Origin: Phymorhynchus buccinoides
Lineage: Eukaryota; Mollusca; Gastropoda; Neogastropoda; Raphitomidae
DNA length: 64,000 nt
Assembly: GCA_017654935.2 (NCBI GenBank)
Contig: CM065690.1
Location: forward strand, 32,197,483-32,261,482
Reading direction: 5' to 3'
Within the stretch, counting starts at the first letter, position 1. Each line of letters opens with the position of its first letter. Position numbers and translations under genes: made by a program. Below are positions 44,629 through 55,249 of this stretch, piece after piece. The notes below the pieces were generated by a model. The model did no database searches, had not been told where the DNA came from, and saw nothing but the letters and a program-made list of their open reading frames with translations.

Positions 44629-46967
44629 CCGTAAAATGCGGACTATAAGCCGCTACTTTTCCCCCTCAACTTTGGCCCATGCGGCTTATAGACTGATGCG
44701 GCTTATCTGTGGATTTTTTTCCATTCTGCATTTGAGCAATTCTCAAAAGGTCGTTGCTAACAACCCTTGCCCCGTTATCTTGTCAATTCTCTATTAAATA
44801 CTTATTATTTGGAAATTGTTGCAGCAATCCTGGATGTTTTGAGAGATACATAAGATAAAAATGTTGATGTGAAGAACCACATATAGAAATAATCAAGGAA
44901 TATTTACATTTTTTATGTGTGAATTTTCATTTGCAAATAGGACATTTGATGGGTGTATGTTCTTGATGTGTATTAAAAGACTTGTTGAACATAGCTGAAC
45001 TGCTTGTTTGTTTTAACTGTTTAAGGACATAATAAAAAAATGTTTTCTGACACAAAACTGTTATCTGTTTTTCATCTTTGTGTGAAAAAAATCTATCTGA
45101 AAATCTGTTTGTCAGTTGCGACAGCCTTCGTCCTCACAATGATCAATGAAACACAATGCTCTGAATGTATTCTACACAGCTAGTGCAGTACCTCACAGCG
45201 ATCAATGAAACACAATGCTCTGAATGTATTCTACACAGCTAGTGCAGTAAACTCACCTTGAAACGACTAAAGAACACATTCGGTGCATTATTATGCCGAA
45301 AATTAATCAACTGGACAATTCATTTGCTTAACCCTTTCGCCGCCAGCCAATTTTCATCCAAAAAAATACCATTAAACTTAACTGGCTAGAGAAGAACAAA
45401 AAACATCTGCAATATTGTGAATTCCTCTCTGACATGTATGACAATAGACCTATCCTTACCTCCCAAAAGTTAAGAAGTAGGGTCTTTGGATAACAGGCCC
45501 TCATTGGATGTCTTTTAGTGACATAGGTGGTAAACCATTGTGGTGCATCAATGGATTTTGGCGGTGAAAGGGTTAAAAAAAAGCAATTTCCAGCATGCAG
45601 TTCTCGTTTTCGTCCATTTGTCACAATCAATAATTTTGGTGTTTCACACTCGCAACTGAACGTAGCTATTCGACTTTCGGCCATTTCATCAGCAGAAAGT
45701 CTCGCGAGAACATCACGTGACTGCTCTACTTGAAAATGGCGGATTTCAGGCGCGAAGGCATGATTATTACTTTCGTCCTTTCTTCAGACAATGTCGCAAT
45801 CAACAATTTGTGTCACAACAAACCCAAAACACCCCCAGTACAAGTAAAAAAACAATAGATTAGTTGCTGATTGTAGTTCAGTTACACGCAATTGATATAA
45901 AGGTAAAATGGCATGTTGTTTTGTCAGTGGTTTCTTACCACACCTGTAACACTGAATATAAAAGTGTTTACTTGGATGAAAGTTGATTTTGCGTCCTTGT
46001 CACAACCGAAAGCTGACATAAGTATTGCATTCTTCCTACAAGTGATCGGTGTGCCGATAATTCTGGTGATTGAGCATTGTATTGGAGATAAATTCTGTTG
46101 TATTTTCATGGACTCTGGCTGCTTGCATGACGACACCAAGCACTGAATTATGTGGACGAAGTTTTGTCCGTGTCACAAACGACATGAAATTTCAATTTAT
46201 GTGTCCCAAAAATTCTATAAAGAAGGGATTCAGTCTAATTCTTCACTATTCATGTTATTGAAAGCCAAGTGAATCCTATCGGATATCAATCTTTGTCTGC
46301 ATCACAACATTCTTCAGAATATAATTTTTTCTGTCAATTTGCTCTGTTACATGCACCTATTTTGAAAAAAAAAGATAGCTGTGAACATTTTGCTTAATTT
46401 TCACATTAAACATATCTTTTTCTGTGTTGTTTGTGTGAGAATTAATGTTGTTTGGAAATTGTATTCGTCATTGTATGCTGTTTATGACTGAATTTTGTCC
46501 GTTGCTTTTGTATCACAACCAACACACATTAATGTTACAAAAGGAAACAGTCTTTATTGAGATGAGTGTAGATTCTTTACAATGAAACTAGATACCCCTG
46601 AAATAAGAATAATGGCATAAGAATATTTGTCTGTTGAATATTGACTTCACAGGAACATTTTTAACTTCTGGTGTATGTTGCGCGTGACAATGGACGAAAC
46701 AAACAGGTTTAAAAAACAAATTTACGAACCAAATAAATAACCTTTTGATTATTTTTTCAAACAAATTTGCCAGGATCTAATTAAATGTGTCTGAGAACAA
46801 TACTTATGCTCTGATAGAATTTATATATTTATGTTGGTTTGTGCACATACAATTTTCTCTGCGGCTTATAAACTGGTGCGGCTTATATGTGAATAAATAC
46901 CTAATATTTTGTCAATTTAAGGGATGCAGCTTATATACAGGTGCGTCTTATAGTCCAGTTTTTACGG
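44629..46967. mobile_element. 2.34-kb DNA transposon with TA target duplication
   Basis: Terminal inverted repeats start CCGTAAAATGCGGACTATAA and end GTCTTATAGTCCAGTTTTTACGG. TA flanks both sides, and the uninterrupted target CTCACATAGTCAGCTGAC exists nearby at 44338-44355, which proves the insertion point and the 2-bp duplication. Internal GCGGCTTAT repeats occur at both ends. No transposase is recognised in its short frames. The tandem CACAATGCTCTGAATGTATT duplicate lies at 45152-45248. Confidence 0.85.
45332..45572 (-). mobile_element. piggyBac-type MITE M1, copy 2 (nested)
   Basis: It is bounded by TTAA at 45328-45331 and 45573-45576, with ends CCCTTTCGCCGCCAGCC and TTTTGGCGGTGAAAGGG. 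The body matches 5740-5977 inverted (AGTGACATAGGTGGTAAA, GACAATAGACCTATCCTTAC). It is inserted in the 2.34-kb DNA element. Confidence 0.92.
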
Positions 46968-47025
46968 TAGTCAGCTGACACCCCCAACAAACAACAACAG
47001 CTACAACAACAAAACGCTCACTCAC

Positions 47026-47303
47026 TTGGTGACATACACACTCTCCCCCGCAGCAGAAACCACCACAAACTCCTGCAGCAAGGGCCTGCCCTGCTTGTTC
47101 AAGCTGTCCCCTTCCCGGGAGCGGCGCTTCTTCAGAGACTTGGGCAAGGTGACCGCCTGCTGAGCGTGCTTGGCCGCCAGCTTCTTGTGGTTCTGCATGG
47201 CCCCCAAAGGGTTAATGTGCCGCGGGCGTTTTTTCAGAAGCAGGGTCACCTCCTTGGGTTTGTCCTTGAGAATCTTCACCAGCTCTTTCAGCTGCCAGCC
47301 CAG
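47026..47303 (-). CDS. CNK scaffold homologue, exon with PDZ end and basic linker
   Basis: The acceptor CTCCCTTGCAG precedes LGWQLKELVKILKDKPKEVT-LLLKKRP, the last helix and strand of the PDZ domain, which aligns with VGWQLKNLV...LKKRP of vertebrate CNKSR2/3. A lysine/arginine-rich linker follows (PKSLKKRRSREGDSL, EFVVVSAAGESVYVT). It begins in phase 0 and ends ACCAA|gtgagt in phase 2. Later CNK exons (PH domain) are not identified in the window. Its donor edge has been amplified downstream (43500-44626, 46970-47025). Confidence 0.88.
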
Positions 47304-47403
47304 CTGCAAGGGAGAAAAAAAGAACTAGCAACGAATGGTATAAGGAAGAAAGGTGAATGGAGAATCTTTGTTAAGTAAATTCTTCACGTTTGGTTATAAT
47401 GTA

Positions 47404-47973
47404 ACTAAATCAAATACATAAATGCGGTTTTTTTGTGAATAGTATTTTCTCCATTTGTTGTACAAGATATCCTGAACACAAAAAATCTGATTAATTTCAA
47501 TCTTAAGCGTAAAAAAACACAAAACAACACATAGTGATAATAGTAATTAAAAAACCCCATAACCATCAGTATCACCATATTTTTTGGGCTGTTATTTTTT
47601 ACATCTTTATTTGTTGTTGCTGTTGTTTTCTTACAGTCATCATCATCATCAGTAACATCATCATCATCAGTAACATCATCATCATCAGTCATTAACATCA
47701 TCATCATCATCAGTATCAGTAACATCATCATCATCAGTAACATCATCATCAGTAATCATCATCATCATCATTAGTAACATCATCATCATCAGTAACATCA
47801 TCATCATCATCATCAGTAACATCATCATCATCATCATCAGAAATCATCATCATCATCATAGAATCATCATCATCATCATCATAACATCATCATCATCATC
47901 ATCATCATATCATCATCATCATCATCAGTAACATCATCAGTAACATCATCAGTAACATCATCATCATCAGTAA

Positions 47974-48005
<32 letters not shown>

Positions 48006-48240
48006 GTAACATCATCATCATCAGTAACATCATCATCATCATCAACATCATCAGTAACATCATCATCATCATCATCAGTAACATCATCATCATCATCATC
48101 ATCAGTAACATCATCATCATCATCAGTAACATCATCATCATCAGTAACATCATCATCATCATCAGTAACATCATCATCATCATCATCATCAGTAACATCA
48201 TCAGTATCATCATCAGTAACATCATCACATCACTATCATC
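47404..48240. repeat. (ATC)n repeat with AGTAAC interruptions in a CNK intron
   Basis: From 47638 to 48240 ATC trinucleotides are broken at irregular intervals by AGTAAC, giving a compound repeat. The minus frames of poly-Met or poly-Asp are not coding. 47404-47637 is AT-rich and unremarkable. Confidence 0.95.
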
Positions 48241-48262
48241 GTCATCTTACATCTACACATAC

Positions 48263-48331
48263 CACAGTTTGTCCATTGACTTGTAGAACCTCATCCCCTT
48301 TCTCAATCTTGCTGCACATGTCAGCTGGTGA
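48263..48331 (-). CDS. CNK homologue, central PDZ exon
   Basis: 23 codons, SPADMCSKIEKGDEVLQVNG-QTV, between GTGTTTCAG and ACTGTG|gtatgt, phase 0 on both sides. SPAD-x-C-x-KI-x-x-GDEV-x-QVN is diagnostic for the CNK PDZ domain. It joins in frame to LGWQL of the next exon. Confidence 0.93.
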
Positions 48332-48576
48332 CTGAAACACACACAAACACACACACCACACTCATCTTGTACAACCATATTCAGATATGTTAACTCTCTC
48401 ATCACAAAATGAAAAAGATTAAAAGAAAAGGATCACAACCTTCAAGGGAAAAACCAGCAACGTTCAACTACTGAGCATATTATTATATGGCAAAGTTCTC
48501 TATAAGACAAGCAGCACTACTGCCTGGACAAGTTTTGCACAAATCACAAGATGAATCCTGGTACATAGTGGGCACA

Positions 48577-48704
48577 TTAAAGACCCACCACGTCACGTGT
48601 CAAAGTCATGTTTTTTCACGTGTTTTCCCTCTATCTGGTAAGAAATCTTAAGAAATCTTCCTAGCATAAGAGGGAATGTGACACGTGACGTGGGGGGTCT
48701 TTAA
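48577..48704. mobile_element. 128-bp MITE with 25-bp terminal inverted repeats
   Basis: TTAAAGACCCACCACGTCAC-GTGTCA on the left pairs with TGACACGTGACG-TGGGGGGTCTTTAA on the right. It lies in a CNK intron. TTAA at both outer edges may be target or terminus. A nested ACGTGTTTT/CACGTG also occurs near 48617. Confidence 0.8.
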
Positions 48705-49712
48705 CACTTAATTAAGACTCATTTTAAACAACAGAAATTGTGATTGTAAGAACAACCAAAAAAGTCCACACATACTTCTTGAATCTTGATTTAAACAACA
48801 AAATTTATTTGATAAATTTCTTCAAAATTATGGCCTGCAAAATGTATCAAAACTGACCAGCCCCCTCCCCCTCCCCCTCACACACACTCACATTACTGCA
48901 TTTTTATTTATCCATTTAAATCTGATGTTGATAAATCGCTGTGCACAAAACAAAGAGACGAAAGTGGAAAGACGTCAATTCTGACTTACATCTGTATGCT
49001 TTGCGCACAGCGAAATCACAGTGGGCTATTTTTCCACAATGGCATGCAGGCAAGAAGAAAATTGAAAAAGAATGAAAATGAAAGAGAAAACAAAGGCATT
49101 TTTAAAAAAAGGTCTCACCACAGTTGCATAAAATCAATGTGATAAATATACAAACCGAAACCAACAATGAGCTAGATATAACTTCAGCAAAGAGAGGATA
49201 TATATCAGAAGCATGGTGCAACTCCCCAACATGAAAAAACCTGAAAGGCATGGGTCCAGGGGCCGCTCAGGGCCCTGACGGAGTACAGGGGCGGAGCCCT
49301 GTTGGACGATTCAGGGCGGCAACGCAAGAGTGAGAGATAACAAGACAGCCAGACAGCCAGTTACAATGAAGGACATCGACAGAGACAGTTTGAGTCGGAT
49401 ATGCCTTGTGAAATGATCTCATTGCCTTTGAAAAATAATATGGCGTAACCATGCTGTTTTCAAGATTACGCAAGAGACTTCCAGGATAGAGCAACCAAGT
49501 TCAAAACATCCCAAATCGCATGTGGCAATTGTTTTTCTTGTTGATGAATTTTAAAAAACCCAACTGAAGTTCAGTTAATTTCTGGTAAAAAACCCAAACA
49601 AACTGAAATCAGTGTAAAACTGAAAGAGTTGCACCCATGCAAAAGTGGTGAGAGAGGCACACCACTGAAGTCAGAGGCACAAAAACAGAGCAAACCCACA
49701 AAGCTTCCTCAC
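48705..49712. other. CNK intron sequence, nothing recognised
   Basis: Includes a GGGCCGCTCAGGGCCCTGAC stretch with internal symmetry at 49258-49320 and an open minus frame of 75 codons without known domain (49494-49267), probably part of a dispersed repeat. Confidence 0.5.
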
Positions 49713-49772
49713 CAAATCCTTTATGCTGCTGATCCCATGGATTCCGTTGTAAGCAGACTGAATGTTCATCCC
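49713..49772 (-). CDS. CNK homologue, first PDZ exon
   Basis: 20 codons, GMNIQSAYNGIHGISSIKDL, between TTTTGGCAG and GATTTG|gtgagg. GM-x-I-x-S-x-Y-x-G-x-H is the start of the CNK PDZ domain (the carboxylate-binding loop region is LGM). Phase 0 on both sides fits the SPAD exon. The CNK stretch just before it (end of CRIC and linker) is not found between 49773 and 50717. Confidence 0.9.
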
Positions 49773-50029
49773 CTGCCAAAACAAACACCAGAAAAAGGTC
49801 AATCTTGTCTTCGTGTTTTAAATTCAATAAAATCACACAAAGTTTGGAGACGATTTTTGCAATGGTCGTCACAGCTATGAACAACATATTATGACAGAGA
49901 AAGACAGAAAGAAAGAATATGATTATGGTCACCAGAGTTGTTCACAATACAGTATGAACATAATGTGTATGTGTGTAATTATGCGTCTGTTTGTCTGACC
50001 GCCTTTGGGTGTTTGTGTAATTTTTATTT

Positions 50030-50170
50030 CCCATTCTTTATGCTATATGTTAAATATTATTATATGTGGTGTTATATGTGTATATTATATTTTTATATTG
50101 TAAACACCTAGGGCATTAAACTGATTAGGCGTGCTAAATGTTCTAATCATAATAATAATAATAATAATTC
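50030..50170 (+). mobile_element. Retroelement 3' tail with (ATA)n
   Basis: GTAAACACCTAGGGCATTAA, AGGCGTGCTAAATGTTCT and (AATA)n resemble the LINE 3' end at 11455-11625. Only the tail is seen. Confidence 0.5.
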
Positions 50171-50325
50171 AACATTCTACAGAGAGGGACAGAAAGAAAA
50201 TGATTACGCTCATCAGAGACAGAGAGAAACAAAGAAAGAAAATGAACATAGTTATCAAAGCGATACACATAATAACTAAACAGAGAGAGACAGAAAGAGT
50301 CTAAAAATAACAAACACAGGGCCTT

Positions 50326-50764
50326 CATAGTACTCTATCAGCATGCCACACTGCGACAGTCATCATCATCATCATCATCATCATCATCAGCTGGTGTTCT
50401 GGACCAGCCCTTCACAGTACTCTATCAGCGTGCCACACTGCGACAGTCATCATCATCATCATCATTGTCATCGTCATCATCATCAGCTGGTGTTCTGGAC
50501 CAGCCCTTCATAGTACTCTATCAGCATGCCACACTGCGACAGTCATCATCATCATCATCATCAGCTGGTGTTCTGGACCAGCCCTTCATAGTACTCTATC
50601 AGCACGCCACACTGCGACAGTCATCATCATCATCATCAGCAGCTGGTGTTCTGGACCAGCCCTTCACAGTACTCTATCAGCATGCCACACTGCGACAGTC
50701 ATCATCATCATCATCAGCTGGTGTTCTGGACCAGCCCTTCACAGTACTCTATCAGCGTGACACA
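50326..50764 (-). repeat. Six-copy array of a CRIC-domain exon of CNK
   Basis: Each unit reads on the minus strand GACTGTCGCAG, then TGTGGCACGCTGATAGAG-TACTGTGAAGGGCTGG-TCCAGAACACCAG, then a variable (TGA)n run. Units start (minus) near 50764, 50694, 50622, 50556, 50447 and 50380; the last is cut short. The unit codes C-x-TLIEYCEGLVQNTS behind an intact acceptor. Confidence 0.9.
50718..50764 (-). CDS. CNK homologue, end of CRIC domain (one of six near-identical copies)
   Basis: The first copy in gene order reads CVTLIEYCEGLVQNTS after TACTATCGCAG. Joined in phase 0 to the preceding exon (...PEGAIKKS), the spacing from LGLELVTVTQ to this peptide equals that in vertebrate CNKSR2 up to KTLVGVCDHI, so at least one copy is the true exon. 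No good donor follows; candidates are GGGCTG|gtccag or a donor lost in this copy. Which of the six copies is spliced cannot be told. Confidence 0.55.
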
Positions 50765-51007
50765 CTGCGATAGTACGAATAGTGTTGTTTGTTATGTAGG
50801 AGGGAGTAAGTGTAATTTGCATTACCCAACAAAACATTTTTTTGTTGATGTTGAAGTTATATTCGTTGCTTGTTTGTGGTCATGTCTACTGCATTACCAA
50901 GTGAGTGTCAGTGGTGTTGTTGTTGTTGCTTGTGATGTGTACGTACCATAGCGAGTGAGCGTGTTGTTGCTTTGATTGCATAGGTGCTAGGTAGTATTGC
51001 TGTTTGT

Positions 51008-51160
51008 TAAATCAAAGGCAGAGTCAAAGCGAGAGATAGATACGAGGAAGTTGCTAGCATAGAACTTCAAGAGAGTGGAGGAAATATTTGTAGTGAAAGA
51101 CTCCCCCCAAGCCCCCCCCTCCCCCGACCTACCCCCCACCCTCAGTGTCTCCATTGTTCA
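51008..51160 (+). mobile_element. Fragment of element D1
   Basis: CAAAGGCAGAGTCAAAG, GAGGAAGTTGCTAGCATAGA and ACTTCAAGAGAGTGGAGG match 53555-53615, ending in a C-rich part beside the next exon's donor. Confidence 0.75.
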
Positions 51161-51168
51161 ATACTTAC

Positions 51169-51298
51169 TGATTTCTTGATGGCTCCTTCGGGGTCCACAC
51201 ATGCTGATTCTCTCTGCGTCACCGTCACCAGTTCCAAGCCCAGCTTCACCACGGCGTTACGCAGTCGGCAAATGTCGTAGATCCCTTCAAACGGGGCT
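51169..51298 (-). CDS. CNK homologue, CRIC exon 2
   Basis: Acceptor ATGACTGCCAG; the leading A completes AGA (Arg) from the previous exon, giving WLDR-APFEGIYDICRLRNAV and VKLGLELVTVTQRESACVDP-EGAIKKS. It aligns with the second half of the CRIC domain (WLDRSPF ... LCLELTT). It ends AAATCA|gtaagt in phase 0. CRIC is a conserved region of CNK proteins of scaffold function. Confidence 0.92.
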
Positions 51299-52593
51299 CT
51301 GGCAGTCATATAATCGTAAGAATTATACACTCAGCCAAATAGAGTAGCAAATAATGCAAACTTATTACATAGGCAAACACTCCTGTTCTTTACTAACCTG
51401 ACTTACCATAAAAAGAAGACACTTGCATATTTTTCTGTTGTTGGGTTTTCTTTGTTAGTTTTTTAGTTGTTTTTGTTTGTTTTTGTTTGTTTGTTTGTTT
51501 GTTTTTCTTATCAGCAGAGCACAATCTTCAAATGACATACATGTACTCCTATAACATATAATATGGCTGCCTAAAAGGAGAAGAAGAAGATAAATAATAC
51601 AAGATCAATTTTAAGAACTTAAATGACCTGGGTTTGATACACCTCTGCACATTTCCACACCAAAAATTAAATTGCACAACACATCCCTCAACAATCTCCG
51701 CTGCCTAGATTTTCATTGTGGGTTTTTTCTTCTTCTAGCTGTTGTGTACTGTGGCAAGCTTCTTTTTTTTAAATTCAAATGCGATGAGAAAAATACTGAA
51801 CAAAAGTTATTCTGTTTAAACACCACAAGGCAATTCACATTATTAGATGTTAGATAAAACATTGCTTACTCACAGAGACAGACAGACCAACAGATAAACA
51901 ACAAGGACAAAAAAACCCATCTCAGCGGAGCCAACAACAACAACAACAAAAGTGCAGATGTGGTCACTTTCTGTTACGTCAAGCCACCTTCTTTGACTAC
52001 AAGTTGTCTACAAGTATACTTTGTCATTCCGCTAGACTCGTTTGGCTAAAATCTGTCTGTATCATAAGAGTTGCCTAAACATCTGTCTATCATGTAAGTT
52101 TGGAGAAAAGCATGGAAAAAGAGCAGTTGTATCACGAAATATCTGCTAAAATAAACATTCCTTACAGGTATTTCCACTTGTGGTCTGTTTTTTTAAAGTT
52201 CTGCTATATATATGTAAATTCAATAAAAAAGAAAAACAAAGTAGAAGTTCAGTACCAAACATTGATCGCTAAATACACAAAATGAAAAAAAGAAACACAT
52301 TTCCCGATCAACACGTTTTCAAGTAACCAAGAACACGCGACATATTGAAATACACGAAGTAAGGACTTAAAAAAAAATGATGCAACATGTAAGTTATGTA
52401 CAAGTTAAGCTTATTGAGCTACACGTTGTCCTCCATACCAAAGTAGATGCGTAAACTTGCTGGACTACCAATACTTGTAACTACAGACATGAGATCAGAG
52501 GAAAGTAAAATTTCCTGAAAAATTACTGGGAGCCGGTGTAGGCCCCTGGTTGTCCTAGAAAATCCTGATCCTGATCCAAGAAATTAACTTTAA
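51299..52593. other. CNK intron, no feature recognised
   Basis: AT-rich with TTTG repeats at 51475-51500 and short CAA/GAA runs. No coding sequence. Confidence 0.5.
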
Positions 52594-52825
52594 CCCTTTC
52601 ATCGCCACTGTCGCCTCTTGGCACCACAATGATTTAACACCCATGTTACTGAAAGGCATCAAATGAGGGTCTGGTATCCAGTGACCTTATGTTCTTAATT
52701 TTAGGAGGTAATGATAGGCCATATTTTATGCAGAGGAATCCCCAGTATTGCAGACAAAATCTTTTCTCTACCCAGGTAAGATTAATGGTACATTTTGGCT
52801 GAGGAATGGCTAGCGTTGAAGTGGC
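52594..52825 (+). mobile_element. piggyBac-type MITE M1, copy 3 (right end decayed)
   Basis: TTAA at 52590-52593, then CCCTTTCATCGCCACTGTCG and the M1 body (AAAGGCATCAAATGAGGGTC, CTCTACCCAGGTAAGATTAA). The right terminus is degenerate (AGCGTTGAAG) and lacks TTAA, so this is the oldest of the three. Confidence 0.85.
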
Positions 52826-53321
52826 TGTTGGAAGTGGGCTTCATCTGAATGGGATGAATATGCTGGATTGGCTTGTGGATTTGAGTGGCAACTGAGGCAT
52901 GATTGCTTCGTTCATGCTTCCATCAGCCACTCCCAGTCTACACCTCCCCCCCTCCCCATTTCTCAATGGATTTACACTGAACTCAAGAACAGCCCTGCTG
53001 GCATAAACATTTCCTGAAATCATGAAATTTGAAAAATCTCATGTCTGAACTACCAGCTAAACTTAGTTGTGTACCACATAACCAGCCGTCTGCTTTGGCA
53101 GGAGCCCAGATGTGCATGAAACTCAAGATCATCTTGCTAAGTGGTCGTGTCTAGCATGGAAACTTAGTGGAAGTGATGATCAGAAAAGGGTAGTGAGTGA
53201 TCATAGAAACAACATCCTTGCCACGTGTTGATGCCGGGAGAGATAACTTAGCAACAGAGCCTGAGGATTCATGCGCGTGTGGGCTCCCAATCATAAAACG
53301 TGAACTTTATTCTAATAGAAC
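52826..53321. other. CNK intron, nothing recognised
   Basis: No domain, splice-flanked frame or repeat with a second copy in the window. Confidence 0.5.
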
Positions 53322-53768
53322 ATCTTCTTCTTCTTCTTCTGCGTACCCAGGCCATATGGCCATAATGGGTAAGGTAGTGTCCGTTTTTCAGTTTTCAGTG
53401 GTCTCCCCGCTGCATACAGCCGACACATTCCGATTTCGGAGGAGCTCAAAGGAGAAAAATTATTTAGAAGATTTTTTTTTTTAAAGGCAGGAGAATATAG
53501 CCAATAAGTCAGAAAGATAGTAGATGATAGAAAACAAAGGGAAAAGGCAGAGTCAAAGAGAGTGACAGATTAGAGGAAGTTACAAGCATGGAACTTCAAG
53601 AAGGTGGGGGGGGACTATTTTTAAGAAAGACCCTCCCCCCCCGGTATCCCCACGGGGAGAGACTCGTGGAGTGGGTGGGGTCATCCAGCTCCCTGTATGG
53701 AGGCATGAGGCATCTACCCACCCACTGCCCCAGAACAGACCATCAAAGACAGAAAGGATCCTCCAGAC
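53322..53768 (+). mobile_element. CTT-tipped dispersed element D1, second long copy
   Basis: Starts (CTTCTT)n-CTGCGTACCCAGG and runs through GCATACAGCCGACACATTC, AGATAGTAGATGATAGAAA, GGGGAGAGACTCGTGGAG to AGACAGAAAGGATCCTCC. It ends against the CRIC exon donor, so the distal CTT end is missing. It lies in opposite orientation to 8811-9301. Confidence 0.8.
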
Positions 53769-53992
53769 CTGTCCAGCCAGGACACGAGGTTCTTGAGGGT
53801 GGTCAGCAGGTCAGCCACGTAGGACAGCACGGTGATGGACAGGCGGCGCCGGTGGAGCTCCCCGTAGCGCAGGTTGGCGCGGTTCGGGTCATTCTCCCCT
53901 TGCCGCAGCTGGATCTCGGCCACCACGTTGCGCGCCTTGCACCCCAGCTGGAGGGCCATGGACTGTAGGTTTTCCGTGTCCAGCGTGTACCG
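53769..53992 (-). CDS. CNK homologue, CRIC exon 1
   Basis: After GTCTGCCTGACAG: RYTLDTENLQSMALQLGCKA, RNVVAEIQLRQGEND, YGELHRRRLSITVLSYVADL and LTTLKNLVSWLDR. TENL...L...V-DL-x-x-x-K-LVSWLDR is the first half of the CRIC domain. Phase 0 from the SAM exon; it ends GGACAG|gtctgg in phase 2 and joins 51298 exactly. The donor GTCTGG is weak, which is odd for an exon of a conserved gene. Confidence 0.93.
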
Positions 53993-54120
53993 CTGTCAGG
54001 CAGACCCCCAAACACTGTCTGTCACTCTTTGTCACGCCTCTGTGATATGTCTGTTCCAAGCATGTACCGTCTTTTTCGGACAATAAGACGCACCTTTGTA
54101 TACTATAAGGCGTTTTTTTT

Positions 54121-54228
54121 AAAAAGGCAGAAGATTTATAGCCAATAAGTCAGTAAGATAGTAGATGATAGAAAGCAAAGGGAAAAGGCAGAGTCAAAGA
54201 GAGTGACAGATTAGAGGAAGTTACAAAA
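54121..54228 (+). mobile_element. Fragment of element D1
   Basis: AAAAAGGCAGAAGATTTATAG, AGATAGTAGATGATAGAAAG and GAGGAAGTTACAA match the centre of 53322-53768. Confidence 0.85.
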
Positions 54229-54231
54229 ATA

Positions 54232-54815
54232 CAGTCGACCCCCTCATGACCGGCCCTCTGATTTACGACTTCCTCTCTTTTAAGACCGAAATATGAATGA
54301 CGGATCGTTTTTCTTCAAAACTTGCCTCCTCATTTACGACTCCCCCTCTAACGCGTTTTACGACCGTAAATCTTGTTGATTTTACGACCGATGCAACACA
54401 TTCTGACAATTATCAGTCGCAAAAACGTATGATATCTATCCTTCTCGGCCTCAGTTCGAGCCGACACACAGCTGGGGTACCACTGTTGTTAGTCAATGTC
54501 AATCTCGCGAGGGTCCAATCTCGCGAGGGTCCGATCTCGCAACATTTCTCTGCGCTAATTCAAGCCGCGCTACTCCGGATGTTTCATTCAAGAATGGCGG
54601 AGAAAGCACAGTGTAGCGATGTGGGTAAAAAAAGGAAACGTGTGACGCTCACTCTTGAGCAAAGGGTGAAAGTAGTGAGGAGACATATGCTTGTGCTGTG
54701 CGTCATATACGGTGTAGTGAGTGCATTGTTTTGGTCACCCCTGATTTAAGACCCCCCTCTTTTACGACCAATTTTTCAAGATTTTTTGAACGGTCTTAAA
54801 AGAGGGGGTCGACTG
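54232..54815 (+). mobile_element. pogo/Tigger-like element, internally deleted
   Basis: The ends CAGTCGACCCCCTCATGACC and AAGAGGGGGTCGACTG are inverted and TA lies on both sides (54230-54231, 54816-54817): Tc1/mariner superfamily. An ATG at 54594 opens MAEKAQCSDVG then KKRKRVTLTLEQRVKVVRR, the start of a CENP-B-type helix-turn-helix as in pogo transposases; the frame stops at 54749, so the catalytic DDE part is deleted. Confidence 0.85.
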
Positions 54816-55249
54816 TATTACCAAATATTACCCAGAATTCAGATTTTGTCACTATATTTTCTTACTATTTCATCAGTCACATTATAAGGCGCAGGGATCT
54901 GAGTCTTGGAAAAAAGTATCGCCTTATAGTCCGAAAAATATGGTGGGTCTACTGGGGTTTTAATTTAAAAGGCTTTGGTTTCGCGCAAGATCCAAAATCT
55001 ACAAGAAAACAAGACTGCTGGCTTCATACAAGATCTGAAGTCTGTAAGAAAACAGATTGTCTGAAACCATTGAAAAGAAGATAAAACTTGTAATAATACA
55101 TCAGTGAAAATTCGTAATCCTTAAACACAGAAATTTGACAGTCTACATGATCAAAAACAGCTTGTATCACCACCAGCTCTGCTTGTGCAATATATATCAA
55201 CAATATAATCAATGTTGTTATCATCACCATCATCATCATCACCATTCTC

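Larger units (their letters stand above)
54065..54944. mobile_element. DNA element with ACTATAAGGCG ends, filled by nested insertions
   Basis: TACCGTCTTTTTCGGACAAT...ACTATAAGGCG on the left pairs with CGCCTTATAGTCCGAAAAAT-ATGGT on the right. The interior is a piece of D1 (54121-54228), a pogo-like element (54232-54815) and the stretch 54835-54930 that is also found, inverted, at 43690-43866. Confidence 0.75.

Noticed and set aside
47905..48228. 107-codon poly-Met/Leu frame
   Set aside because: Product of the (ATC)n repeat inside a CNK intron.
49267..49494. 75-codon minus frame as a missing CNK exon
   Set aside because: It lies on the wrong side of the PDZ exon for the missing linker, and the peptide has no CNK similarity.
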